9,261 nucleotides of DNA from Acidobacteriaceae bacterium (GCA_030040395.1 JASHTU010000377.1:1-9261); one strand, 5' to 3'; positions 1 through 7,240 are shown, counted from the first letter of the stretch. Program-made: numbers and translations. The notes: generated by a model from the letters alone, not told the origin.

Positions 1-1455
1 AACATCCTCGACAATCCGGCGCCGCAGAAGCTGACGCCCACGCCGCAGGGGCTTGTTCTCGACCTCAAGAAAGACGCAAACCTGGCCGCAAAGCCGGCGC
101 ACCTGAACGGCGTGCTGGAGCTGGCGGGCGGCAGGAATTACGAGGTTGCCGCAACGCCGGGAACGGTGGCGGGCGCGCCTGTTACGTCGCAAGGCGGCCT
201 GCCGGAAATCGCCGGTCTGGCTTTCCTCGGCGGCCTGCTGCTGAACCTGATGCCGTGTGTTTTTCCCGTGCTGTTTTTGAAGGGCCTGGCGCTGGTGCAT
301 TCGGGCAGCGCCGAGCGGCGAGCGCTCCGCGCCCACGGCCTGGTGTACGCGGCCGGCATACTGGTTTCTTTCTGGGCGCTGGTGGGCGCGCTGCTCGCGC
401 TGCGCGCCGCCGGAGCCACGCTGGGCTGGGGCTTCCAATTCCAGTCGCCCATCTTCCTCGCGCTGATGGCGGGCCTGCTCTTTTTCCTCGGCCTTTCGCT
501 GGCCGGCCAGTTCGAGATCGGCCTCACGCTGACCAGCACCGGCGGCTCGCTGGCGGCGAAGCAAGGCTACGCGGGCAGCTTTTTCACCGGAGTGCTGGCC
601 GTGATCGTGGCCACTCCCTGCACCGCGCCGTTTATGGGAGCAGCTATCGGCTACGCGCTGGCGCAACCGGCCGTGGTCACCTTTGCCGTGTTCACCGCGC
701 TGGCTCTCGGCCTCGCCGCGCCCTACGTGGCTCTCACCTTGCAGCCCGCCTGGACGCGGCTGCTGCCCAAGCCGGGCGCGTGGATGGAGGTGCTCAAGCA
801 GGTCGTCTCCATCCCCATTTTCATCACGGTCGTGTGGCTGGTCTGGATTCTGGCGCAGGCTTACGGCGCCAATCTGCTGGGCGCGCTGCTGGCGGGTTTT
901 CTGCTTCTCGCCATCGCGGGATGGTTCCTGGGCCGCTGGCCGGCCCGGCGCTGGGCTGCGACCACCGCCGCGCTTTTCCTGCTCGCTTTTATTGGCTTGG
1001 CCGCGTTTGCCGAGCGCCTGGCCAGCTCACCGGCGCCAGCGGCCTCAGCCGCCGCTTCCGGCCAGTCTGCTGCCTGGCAGCCCTGGTCGCCCGCGGCCGT
1101 GAGCAGTTACCAGTCCCAGGGCCGTCCCGTCTTCGTCGACTTTACCGCGAGCTGGTGCCTCAGTTGCCAGGTGAATGAGCGCGTGGCTCTGGACCAGCCC
1201 CAAGTGGGCCAGGCCTTCGCCAACGCCAACGTGGTCCTGCTGCTCGCCGACTGGACCCGCCAGGACCCCGCCATCACGCAAGCGTTGGCCGCGCTTGGGC
1301 GCAGCGGCGTTCCTGTGTACGCGCTGTATGCGCCTGGAGAAAGCAGCCCGCGGCTGCTGCCCCAGGTGCTTACGCCCGGCATTGTCACCGATGCCCTCAG
1401 TCAACTCCCGCGCGCTGAAACTCGGGCCAGCGCCACTCCGTCCAAGTTGAAATAA
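1..1455 (+). CDS. dsbD: Protein-disulfide reductase, DsbD/ScsB type (5' partial)
   Basis: This membrane protein would carry electrons from cytoplasmic thioredoxin across the inner membrane to periplasmic thiol proteins. The frame is open from base 1, so the true start lies upstream and the GTG at 112 is only an internal codon. Bases 1 to about 165 encode the end of an N-terminal periplasmic domain (motif GVLELAGGRNYEV). A multi-helix membrane domain follows with both signature cysteine motifs, LMPCVFPV (Cys codon 256-258) and ATPCTAPF (Cys codon 619-621). After an Ala/Ser/Pro-rich linker near 1025-1080 comes a C-terminal thioredoxin domain with the redox motif WCLSCQ (Cys codons 1156-1158 and 1165-1167). 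The order of domains and all four catalytic cysteines match DsbD. The full N-terminal domain is not visible, so DsbD and ScsB cannot be separated. It is followed after 83 bp by a thioredoxin-fold protein, a plausible client. Confidence 0.93.
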   Translation, partial: NILDNPAPQKLTPTPQGLVLDLKKDANLAAKPAHLNGVLELAGGRNYEVAATPGTVAGAPVTSQGGLPEIAGLAFLGGLLLNLMPCVFPVLFLKGLALVHSGSAERRALRAHGLVYAAGILVSFWALVGALLALRAAGATLGWGFQFQSPIFLALMAGLLFFLGLSLAGQFEIGLTLTSTGGSLAAKQGYAGSFFTGVLAVIVATPCTAPFMGAAIGYALAQPAVVTFAVFTALALGLAAPYVALTLQPAWTRLLPKPGAWMEVLKQVVSIPIFITVVWLVWILAQAYGANLLGALLAGFLLLAIAGWFLGRWPARRWAATTAALFLLAFIGLAAFAERLASSPAPAASAAASGQSAAWQPWSPAAVSSYQSQGRPVFVDFTASWCLSCQVNERVALDQPQVGQAFANANVVLLLADWTRQDPAITQALAALGRSGVPVYALYAPGESSPRLLPQVLTPGIVTDALSQLPRAETRASATPSKLK

Positions 1456-1523
1456 GGCCAGCCTCCGTTTGCGGCGAGCCTCCGCGCAGGCGGAATCTCA
1501 CCGTTTTGGTTCCTAATTCCCTC

Positions 1524-1530
1524 AGGAGGT
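1524..1530 (+). promoter_or_regulatory. Ribosome binding site of the redoxin gene
   Basis: AGGAGGT lies 8 bases before the ATG at 1539. It is a near-perfect anti-16S match and decides the start. It argues against the in-frame TTG at 1506, which would add 11 residues and has no comparable site in front of it. Confidence 0.8.
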
Positions 1531-1538
1531 CGATTCTT

Positions 1539-2177
1539 ATGGCGCCTCTATCCGGCTTTGCCGGTTGCGCCGGTTTTGCCGGTTGCGCAGCCCTTGCGGC
1601 GGCGCTTTTCGCTGTTCCGGCCGGCGCACAGACGGCCCGGGTGGGCGCGCCCGCGCCCGGATTCACGGCCACCGACTCCCACGGCCAAACCCACACCCTT
1701 GACCAATATCGCGGCAAGTACGTGGTCCTCGAGTGGCACAATCAGGGCTGCCCCTACACGCACAAACACTATGTCAGCGGCAATATGCAGGCTTTGCAAA
1801 AGGAATGGCGGGCGAAAGGCGTAATCTGGTTCACCGTGATCTCTTCCGCGCCGGGCAAGCAGGGCTACGTGACCGATAGCGAGGAGAACGCCTATCTGGC
1901 GCGCATGCACGCCGATCCAACCGCCGTGCTGATGGATCCCCAAGGTAAACTTGGCATGCTTTACGACGCCAAAACCACACCGGAGATGTACGTTATCGAC
2001 CCTGAAGGCAAGCTGATCTACGAAGGCGCGATCGACAACCGACCCACCCCCGATGTCGAAGACATTCGCGGCGCCGACAACTATCTCTCCGACGCGCTGA
2101 GCGAAGCCATGGCGGGGAAGTCCGTGACCACACCCTCTACGCGGCCTTACGGCTGCTCGGTGAAATACCCAGATTAG
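1539..2177 (+). CDS. Exported thioredoxin-fold redoxin (AhpC/TSA-like)
   Basis: A 212-residue exported protein of the thioredoxin/peroxiredoxin superfamily. Residues 1 to about 31 form a hydrophobic Ala/Gly-rich signal sequence ending AGAQ, a likely signal peptidase I site. The fold starts with APAPGFTATDSHG and LDQYRGKYVVLEWHNQGCPYTHKHY. The usual CxxC is replaced by C-P-Y-T, leaving Cys71 as the only active-site cysteine. A second cysteine, Cys206, sits near the C-terminus in PYGCSVKYP. Other thioredoxin motifs present are the strand around VLMDPQGKLG and the cis-Pro segment KTTPEMYVID. It follows the DsbD-like gene in the same direction and probably shares its operon. I infer that DsbD keeps Cys71 reduced. 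The reaction (peroxidase or thiol reductase) is not settled by sequence. The signal peptide has an unusual GFAGCA duplication and no basic residue before the hydrophobic stretch. The TTG start at 1506 would supply two arginines. Confidence 0.88.
   Translation: MAPLSGFAGCAGFAGCAALAAALFAVPAGAQTARVGAPAPGFTATDSHGQTHTLDQYRGKYVVLEWHNQGCPYTHKHYVSGNMQALQKEWRAKGVIWFTVISSAPGKQGYVTDSEENAYLARMHADPTAVLMDPQGKLGMLYDAKTTPEMYVIDPEGKLIYEGAIDNRPTPDVEDIRGADNYLSDALSEAMAGKSVTTPSTRPYGCSVKYPD
1552..1587 (+). repeat. 18-bp in-frame tandem duplication
   Basis: Two adjacent 18-bp units (1552-1569 and 1570-1587) differ at one base (C at 1556, T at 1574). They encode GFAGCA twice within the signal sequence of the redoxin. 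The length keeps the frame, so the duplication lengthens the hydrophobic core and doubles a cysteine. Confidence 0.85.
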
Positions 2178-2195
2178 TAGCCTGACTCGCTGGCG

Positions 2196-2221
2196 GGCCG
2201 CCCAGCCATCGCTTGGCGGCC
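2196..2221. terminator. Hairpin between convergent genes
   Basis: GGCCGCC (2196-2202) pairs with GGCGGCC (2215-2221). After one C/T mismatch the stem continues with AGC/GCT (2204-2206 and 2211-2213) around a CATC loop. It lies between the stop of the redoxin (2177) and the stop of the convergent VWA gene (2232), where a shared terminator is expected. Neither side has a clear U-tract, so intrinsic termination is uncertain. Confidence 0.45.
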
Positions 2222-2231
2222 AGGCGCGCCG

Positions 2232-3344
2232 CTACTTGGCGTCAAAATCCCCAATGGGAATCTCGTTGCTGGCCGTGGTGACGGCGGTCTGCTGCCCAAG
2301 CCGGTAACCGTCGCGGGTGCGGACGTGATACTGCTTCATTTCGTGGCCCACCAGCTTCACCGTAATCGTCCGCCATCCGCGATTGGGGTTGGACGCCGGA
2401 TAATAGCTGATTTGATAAAGGTGGCCGAGGTCCTCGCGAATGGATGCAAACGCCCGCTTCTCCCCGCGCCAGTTTCCCGCGAAATAGGCTTTGCCCCCCG
2501 TGGCGCGGCTCATGCGCTCAAAGGCCGCGGTCGACACCGGCTCCTCCTGAGCCTGCCGCGTGCTCACGATGTATATGATGGTTCCGGTGGACTGGGCCAG
2601 TTCCGCCACGTCCTCCGGTGGAACCGAACTGGCGTTGTCGGGGCCGTTGGAGAAAACCACGATGGCCTTGCGCCCGGTGAGCCGGGACGCGTCCTTGACC
2701 GTGAGCAGCAGGGAGTTATAGAGCGCCGCGTCGTCGCCGGCCACGGTATGGCGCACGCCGGCCACCACCTGGTAGTGATTGTTGGTGAGCGGCGTGGCTC
2801 GCGACAAATCGCGGCTGTAAGAGTAAAACGCGAGCCGGTCCACGTCGTCCATGGAGCGCACAAAGTCCGCGATCGCGTCCTGGGCGAAAACGAAACCCCG
2901 GTACATGTAATTGCTGGTGTCGAAAAGAATGAAGACGCTGGCCCCGGAAACCTGCCTGATTTCCACTCCGGCGGCTTTTGAACCCTCGGCGGCTGCGTTT
3001 TCCTCTGGAGCGTCGCCTTTCCGCCCCGCCGCGCCTCCGCCAGAGAGGTCAATTTCATTGAACCGGTTACCGGTGGCGTTGCCTTCCTCGAAGGAGGCGA
3101 TTTTTTCCGGAATCTTGTCTTCGTAAACCGAAAAGTCATCCGGACGAAGGCCGGCGATGTAGTGTCCTTTGTGGTCAGTGACGGCCACGCTCAACTGCAC
3201 CAGGTCGACATTGACGCGCAGGCGCGAGGACTCGTCCTGCGCCGCCGGCTTGGGCGCCGCGATCAACACCAGGATGAAGACCAGGATCAGGCTGGCCGCG
3301 GCGATGGCGACCGAAGAATATGTGTTCCGTTTACTCATCCGCAT
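2232..3344 (-). CDS. VWFA-related Acidobacterial domain protein
   Basis: A 370-residue membrane-anchored or exported protein with a von Willebrand factor A domain. Residues 1-9 are basic, and about 10-31 are a single hydrophobic segment followed by APKPAAQ, which could be a cleavage site. Residues about 43-76 (RVNVDLVQLSVAVTDHKGHY, then GLRPDDFSVYED) are the N-terminal signature of the Acidobacterial VWFA family. The VWA core begins at ASVFILFDTSNYM (about 135-147), and the C-terminal part (GHLYQISYYP, ITVKLVGHE, VRTRDGY) is also typical. The metal site is degenerate: the expected DxSxS reads D142-T-S-N-Y, and the later acidic loop reads SNGPDN. The ATG at 3344 was chosen because GGGAG lies 5 bases upstream. 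ATGs at 3356 and 3338 and a TTG at 3362 are alternatives. The start overlaps the end of the 1056-residue gene by 14 bp. Family placement is confident; the role is unknown, since these domains generally mediate protein binding. Confidence 0.88.
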   Translation of the reverse strand: MRMSKRNTYSSVAIAAASLILVFILVLIAAPKPAAQDESSRLRVNVDLVQLSVAVTDHKGHYIAGLRPDDFSVYEDKIPEKIASFEEGNATGNRFNEIDLSGGGAAGRKGDAPEENAAAEGSKAAGVEIRQVSGASVFILFDTSNYMYRGFVFAQDAIADFVRSMDDVDRLAFYSYSRDLSRATPLTNNHYQVVAGVRHTVAGDDAALYNSLLLTVKDASRLTGRKAIVVFSNGPDNASSVPPEDVAELAQSTGTIIYIVSTRQAQEEPVSTAAFERMSRATGGKAYFAGNWRGEKRAFASIREDLGHLYQISYYPASNPNRGWRTITVKLVGHEMKQYHVRTRDGYRLGQQTAVTTASNEIPIGDFDAK

Positions 3345-6300
3345 GAGTGCTCCCATCCGCAATAATTCCGTTGCCTGCGAGCGTGGTTGGTTGTACGGTG
3401 ATTTTGCCCTGCTCGAACTCTTTGCCGGTTTGATTCATGGCCCGCAAGAGAGCCGGCCAATCGTCGATGTTGGTGGCAAAAATGTTAGCCACCATATCGC
3501 GCGTCAGTTGCGGAACGAGAAGGTTCAGCATTACCGGCGAATAGCCCATCTGATCAGCCAGGCGGGCCCAATAGAGATTGCTGGATTCCCAGGATTCGCC
3601 GAACAAGCGGCTCGTATACCCTCCTGAAACGGGGAACGGCTCGTCGTCCAGAAGGGTGCACGCGTCGCTGTCGGCCAGCGTCGGATGAGGCACCCCAAAG
3701 TCTCTCGACAGGCGCTCGGGGTCGGTATCCGCCGGATCGGACCGGGACAGGTCGTCCAATTCCCGGTTTGCCGGCCCCCAGCTCGCAGCCAGGCCGGGAT
3801 TTTTCTTGCGCAATTCGACGGCCAGGTAGAAGGTATCGGAAGGCAGCATGCCGGAAGCCAGGGCGGTGGCCGTCTGCTGCTGCTCTAAAGCCTGCTCGAT
3901 CTCTTCCAACCGGCCCCAGGGCATGCGATCGGAGAGAATCTCCATGACTTTTGTTCGCAGTTGCGGGTTGGCCGCCGAAGCCTCGATGAGCTCCTCGCCG
4001 GCCTTTTGATAGAGGGCGGCGGCGTGCTGTTCCTTCGAGGTCACACGCCACCAGCGCGGCAAGGTTGCGTCCACGAGCAGCTCGGGCACCGTTTCTTTCC
4101 AGATCAGCGCCTGGATGTTGTGCGGGGCGATAAAATCCTCTTCGGTTTCCGCCAGGGCGTAGGGCAAGCCGGCCAGCGAACCCATGAGGTATGCGCCTCC
4201 GCCGGCGGTCACGCCGATGCCCACCAGCTCCGGCGAATCCCAGGGATGCTCCACGCCTTGCACGGTGGACACGGAGAAATCATGGGAGCGGACAAACAGG
4301 GGATTGTCGTGCAATACCTGCGAGCCCGGCGGTTCGTAATAGGCGTAATTCAGGCCCACCAGCGTATCGCGCAAAAAGGGAGTGAGCCGGCCGCGGGCCG
4401 CTTCCAGTTGGGCCGCCGTTCCCGGGCCGCGGATGATTTTTGTGAGGTCGGTCCGCACCTGCAATTCCGCGTGGCGGCTGGTGTAAATCAGCGGCGACCA
4501 GGCTACTCTTTCACCTCCGGTGAAGATCGGCCGAGGCATTTCGAATTCACGCAGGCTTTCAGCGAGCGGCATCAAGCTGCTGCTTAAGTGCGCGCCGTGG
4601 GCCATGGAGTCCAACCCGTCGTAGAGCTGGAAGAGCGTATCCAGCGAAACCAGGCGCTGATCGTTGAGGACCGCTTCGATTCTTCGCGCCAATTCGTCGT
4701 GGACGCGGCGGCCGTCAGGCGTGTTCTGCGCCGGTCCGGCGAGAAGATTGATGATCTCGTCTTCCGACAGGTTCGACTTGCCTGAAGCGGCCAGCAAAAT
4801 CGCCTGCAACGAATTCCGGGAGGCGTTGAAAAGCGCAACCGACGTCGAGGAGTCGTTGAAGGGCTGAATGGCGCTCCGCCACGATGCATTCACCTGATCG
4901 GCTGCAATTTGCCCCTGCCGAGCAAAGATCTGCCACAGGCCGGTGTCGGCTTGAAAAGCTCCCAACGCGTTGGCGCGCAGCCCCGGATTGGATATGTCAC
5001 CGATCTTCTCCGCGGTTTGCATAAACTGGGTGATCGATCCGTCGTCCAGGCTGGGGAAATCCGTGAACAACAAATACCAGTCGTAGAAGTCGGAATACTT
5101 GTCGGCCAGCAACCGCGCGGTTTCCGCCGACAACGGTCGTCCCGCGCCGCGGCGATTGTTGATGGCGCTCAGGGTCAAGTAGACCTGCTCCAAGCCGGTG
5201 TCGGTGACCACATTCGATGAAGCCGCCAGCGCTTCAAGCAGCCGTTCCGGGCTGTTCACCTCGCGGATCCGTTTTGCCCATTGACGGGAGCCGTTGGCTC
5301 TTACCTCGCGATCGAGGATTCCCTGCCAGATTTCGAGATTCCCCGGAATCTGCAGCTCGCCATCGGCCTGCCAAGGCAGGCGGGTAAGCAAGAGAAGCAG
5401 CTCCGCGTTGCGGGGAAAGACGCCGGAGGAGGCGGCGACCCCGAAGCTGGCGGAGCGATAGGCATCGTAGACGTTCCTCAGGCGATCTTCCTGGACGAAA
5501 TGCGCCTGTTGCTCTGGAGGAATGCGGGACAAGGCGTCGAAATACGCGGCCAGCCAGCCGCGGTCCTTTTCCAGCAAGCGGGAGACGAACGCGCCGGGAA
5601 ATCTCGGATTGGAACCCACCAGCTTTTGCCAGGCATCCACGGCGTTTTGCCCACCCGGAACCACAACCGAGCCGTCGCGGACGCAGATTTCGCTGCCATA
5701 AAAGTCGAGAACCTGAGACAGCGGAAGCAGCCTTTTCAACCCCGGAGAGCGCTCCAGGGCTTGCCGCGTCTGAGGATCGATCCTGGCCAAAGCCGAGTAA
5801 AGGCGATCGATGTTGAGGTCGTGCAACAGCACGTCCACCAACGTGCCGCCGCTTTTCCCGCTCCAAATGCTGACGCCGTCCCAGTCCTTTTGCGTAAACA
5901 GGATGGGGACCTGGGTGGCGGGAAAGGGGTAATCGAAAGGATGCTTTCTTTGCAGGTCCTCTTCGAGTTCGGTCAGGGGAAAACCGGAGTCGACGGTCAG
6001 AAACGCCCTCTCCGCGTCCTGCGTGACCAACGACGCGTCGCTGGAGCTGCACCCGCGCTCGAACTTATACCCGAGCACGTGAATCAAGGCGTGCGCCTCC
6101 TCGCAATTGGCCACGTGCAGCGCGCCGTCCGGACCCGTGAGCCGTTGCAGTTCGCGCGCCAGCCTCAGATAGCGCTCCACCAGGAGCAAATACTCCGTTT
6201 CCCGCCCCGACTCGTAACCGTGCAGAAACACGTTCCTGGCCAGCATGGGCAGGACATCGCCGGGATGGATTTCCTGGCTGATGCCGGCCATGCGCAGGAA

Positions 6301-6501
6301 CGATCGCAGCGGGCCAGGAATGGTGATGGTCTGCGACTGCTCAGGCGGCGCGAGATCGGCTCCTGCCGCCCCTTGCTGCAGGAGAAGAACGCCGGAGGAT
6401 GAGAACGAATGTCCCGGTTGATTAAGTTGAGCTTTAAGGCATGTTCCGAGGATCAAAAAGCCTGCTGCGAACACCCCGACGGCGCGTAGAGGAAACTTCA
6501 T
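3331..6501 (-). CDS. Large exported protein of unknown function (1056 aa)
   Basis: I do not recognise this family. It begins MKFPLRAVGVFAAGFLILGT, a clear signal peptide (basic Lys/Arg, hydrophobic core), with a likely cut after Ala24 in CLKAQ. Cys21 lies in LGTC, a poor lipobox, so a lipoprotein is less likely. The mature part is soluble and looks mostly helical, with long amphipathic stretches and no further membrane span. It has four cysteines after the signal region. Two flank an HALIH motif (Cys133, His137, His141, Cys151). A Gly-rich segment lies at about residues 760-783 (TAGGGAYLMGSLAG). The final residues are hydrophilic. The ATG at 6501 was chosen for its signal peptide and the GAGGGG site 8 bases upstream. 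A GTG at 6630 would add 43 residues lacking signal character. The stop overlaps the start of the VWA gene, so the two proteins probably work together in the periplasm or outer envelope. Confidence 0.85.
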   Translation of the reverse strand: MKFPLRAVGVFAAGFLILGTCLKAQLNQPGHSFSSSGVLLLQQGAAGADLAPPEQSQTITIPGPLRSFLRMAGISQEIHPGDVLPMLARNVFLHGYESGRETEYLLLVERYLRLARELQRLTGPDGALHVANCEEAHALIHVLGYKFERGCSSSDASLVTQDAERAFLTVDSGFPLTELEEDLQRKHPFDYPFPATQVPILFTQKDWDGVSIWSGKSGGTLVDVLLHDLNIDRLYSALARIDPQTRQALERSPGLKRLLPLSQVLDFYGSEICVRDGSVVVPGGQNAVDAWQKLVGSNPRFPGAFVSRLLEKDRGWLAAYFDALSRIPPEQQAHFVQEDRLRNVYDAYRSASFGVAASSGVFPRNAELLLLLTRLPWQADGELQIPGNLEIWQGILDREVRANGSRQWAKRIREVNSPERLLEALAASSNVVTDTGLEQVYLTLSAINNRRGAGRPLSAETARLLADKYSDFYDWYLLFTDFPSLDDGSITQFMQTAEKIGDISNPGLRANALGAFQADTGLWQIFARQGQIAADQVNASWRSAIQPFNDSSTSVALFNASRNSLQAILLAASGKSNLSEDEIINLLAGPAQNTPDGRRVHDELARRIEAVLNDQRLVSLDTLFQLYDGLDSMAHGAHLSSSLMPLAESLREFEMPRPIFTGGERVAWSPLIYTSRHAELQVRTDLTKIIRGPGTAAQLEAARGRLTPFLRDTLVGLNYAYYEPPGSQVLHDNPLFVRSHDFSVSTVQGVEHPWDSPELVGIGVTAGGGAYLMGSLAGLPYALAETEEDFIAPHNIQALIWKETVPELLVDATLPRWWRVTSKEQHAAALYQKAGEELIEASAANPQLRTKVMEILSDRMPWGRLEEIEQALEQQQTATALASGMLPSDTFYLAVELRKKNPGLAASWGPANRELDDLSRSDPADTDPERLSRDFGVPHPTLADSDACTLLDDEPFPVSGGYTSRLFGESWESSNLYWARLADQMGYSPVMLNLLVPQLTRDMVANIFATNIDDWPALLRAMNQTGKEFEQGKITVQPTTLAGNGIIADGSTHADE
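3350..3354 (-). promoter_or_regulatory. Ribosome binding site of the VWA gene
   Basis: On the minus strand GGGAG stands 5 bases before the ATG at 3344. It lies entirely inside the last codons of the upstream gene, so ribosomes finishing that gene are placed next to the VWA start. This supports translational coupling. Confidence 0.5.
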
Positions 6502-6509
6502 GGCGCACA

Positions 6510-6515
6510 CCCCTC
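6510..6515 (-). promoter_or_regulatory. Ribosome binding site of the 1056-aa protein gene
   Basis: On the minus strand GAGGGG ends 8 bases before the ATG at 6501. Together with the signal peptide starting at that ATG, it fixes the start and excludes the longer GTG-initiated reading at 6630. Confidence 0.6.
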
Positions 6516-6669
6516 GAGCAATCAATACGGCGGCGTCCAGGTTCCAGCGTCGCCTGGGCAAGCGCGCCAAGCCTCCACCGGAATCTGTACCCGGCGTGGC
6601 CGGCACGCTTGCCGCATACCGTGATTCCACTTACGTCTTAAAAAGAGATATAAGTGCGGTTCGCCACCG

Positions 6670-6695
6670 GCTCCGCGGTTCATCGAGCGGAGCCA
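6670..6695. repeat. Perfect 8-bp inverted repeat
   Basis: GGCTCCGC (6670-6677) and GCGGAGCC (6688-6695) are exact reverse complements separated by 10 bases. The element lies about 170 bp upstream of the ATG of the 1056-aa gene. No T-tract follows on either strand, so an operator or an RNA hairpin fits better than a terminator. Confidence 0.6.
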
Positions 6696-6849
6696 TTCGT
6701 AAGCAAGTCACGGGAGCCTGCGTCGCCTGCCGTGTGAGCGCCTTTTAACCGAATATCCAGAAAACGTGAGCGAAAGCGTCTGCGCCGGTGAGCTATTCTC
6801 GCAAATCCGCATCCATCGGGCAAGTCAATTTTGTGAGGGCATTTCTTGA

Positions 6850-6870
6850 CCCCGTTCTGCGGGGCTTTGT
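6850..6870 (+). terminator. Terminator-like short hairpin
   Basis: CCCCG (6850-6854) pairs with CGGGG (6860-6864) around a TTCTG loop, followed by CTTTGT. The stem is only 5 bp and the T-run is short. No gene ends just upstream on the plus strand, so this may instead be a fragment of a dispersed repeat. Confidence 0.3.
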
Positions 6871-7120
6871 CACAAAAAGATGCCGCGCGCCGGGGAAGGG
6901 ATGTATCTCAGCAAACTACGGATGGGCGCATGCCTCCTCGCTTTCCAGCCTCGTTGGTGATTATGCTTGCTGGGAGCAAACGAGGGGCGGCGAGGCGCAG
7001 GAAGGCCGCTTGATGCGCGCGTAAACGTTTGGTTAAATCGCGATCGCACTCGCCCCCGCCGCGCAATCCTTTCCGTCCGGGGCCAGAAGACTGCGGGTTT
7101 TTTCCCTTCAGGCAAATCGC

Positions 7121-7210
7121 GCTGGTGACGATTTTCCGGACCACAAGCGCGCCAGTGATGATTTCCCGCCCACAAGGGCGCCCGGTGACGATTTTCCGCC
7201 CACGGGGGTA
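7121..7210 (+). repeat. Three tandem 30-bp repeats
   Basis: Units at 7121-7150, 7151-7180 and 7181-7210 share a core GTGAYGATTT(T/C)CCG followed by a C-rich part, CCACAAG in the first two. The GTGA boxes start at 7125, 7155 and 7185, exactly 30 bp apart. The third unit diverges at its end (CCACGGG). There is no unique spacer between units, so this is not a CRISPR array. Spacing close to three helical turns suggests protein-binding sites. Repeated terminal boxes of an insertion sequence such as IS21 are another option. Both readings are inferences. Confidence 0.75.
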
Positions 7211-7214
7211 CAAT
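7185..7214 (+). promoter_or_regulatory. Possible sigma-70-like promoter of the DUF362 gene
   Basis: GTGACG (7185-7190, four of six matches to TTGACA) stands 18 bp before TACAAT (7209-7214, five of six matches to TATAAT). Transcription would begin near 7221 and leave an untranslated leader of about 150 bases. The -35-like box is the GTGACG of the third 30-bp repeat. Spacing and matches are acceptable but not strong. Confidence 0.28.
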
Positions 7215-7221
7215 GGCCCCA

Positions 7222-7240
7222 GGTTTCGGAGAATGAAACC
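7222..7240 (+). repeat. Inverted repeat near the predicted transcript start
   Basis: GGTTTC (7222-7227) and GAAACC (7235-7240) are exact reverse complements around a 7-base loop. If the promoter at 7185-7214 is real, this hairpin would form at the 5' end of the mRNA, or the dyad would act as an operator overlapping the start site. Confidence 0.4.

Noticed and set aside
1506..1538. TTG start for the redoxin
   Set aside because: AGGAGGT is ideally spaced for the ATG at 1539. The TTG start has no matching site, although it would give the signal peptide two arginines.
5234..6052. A 272-codon frame on the minus strand inside the 1056-aa gene
   Set aside because: A frame-shifted shadow of the main reading frame. 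Arg/Gly-rich, no domain, no start signal.
5281..6402. A 373-codon open frame on the plus strand opposite the 1056-aa gene
   Set aside because: Composition is rich in Gln, Arg and Gly without domains, and there is no ribosome site. The minus frame is open for more than 1000 codons with a signal peptide.
6502..6630. N-terminal extension of the 1056-aa protein from a GTG at 6630
   Set aside because: The added 43 residues would bury the signal peptide, and a good ribosome site precedes the ATG at 6501.
7121..7210. CRISPR array
   Set aside because: The 30-bp units are directly adjacent and imperfect, with no unique spacers and no cas genes nearby.
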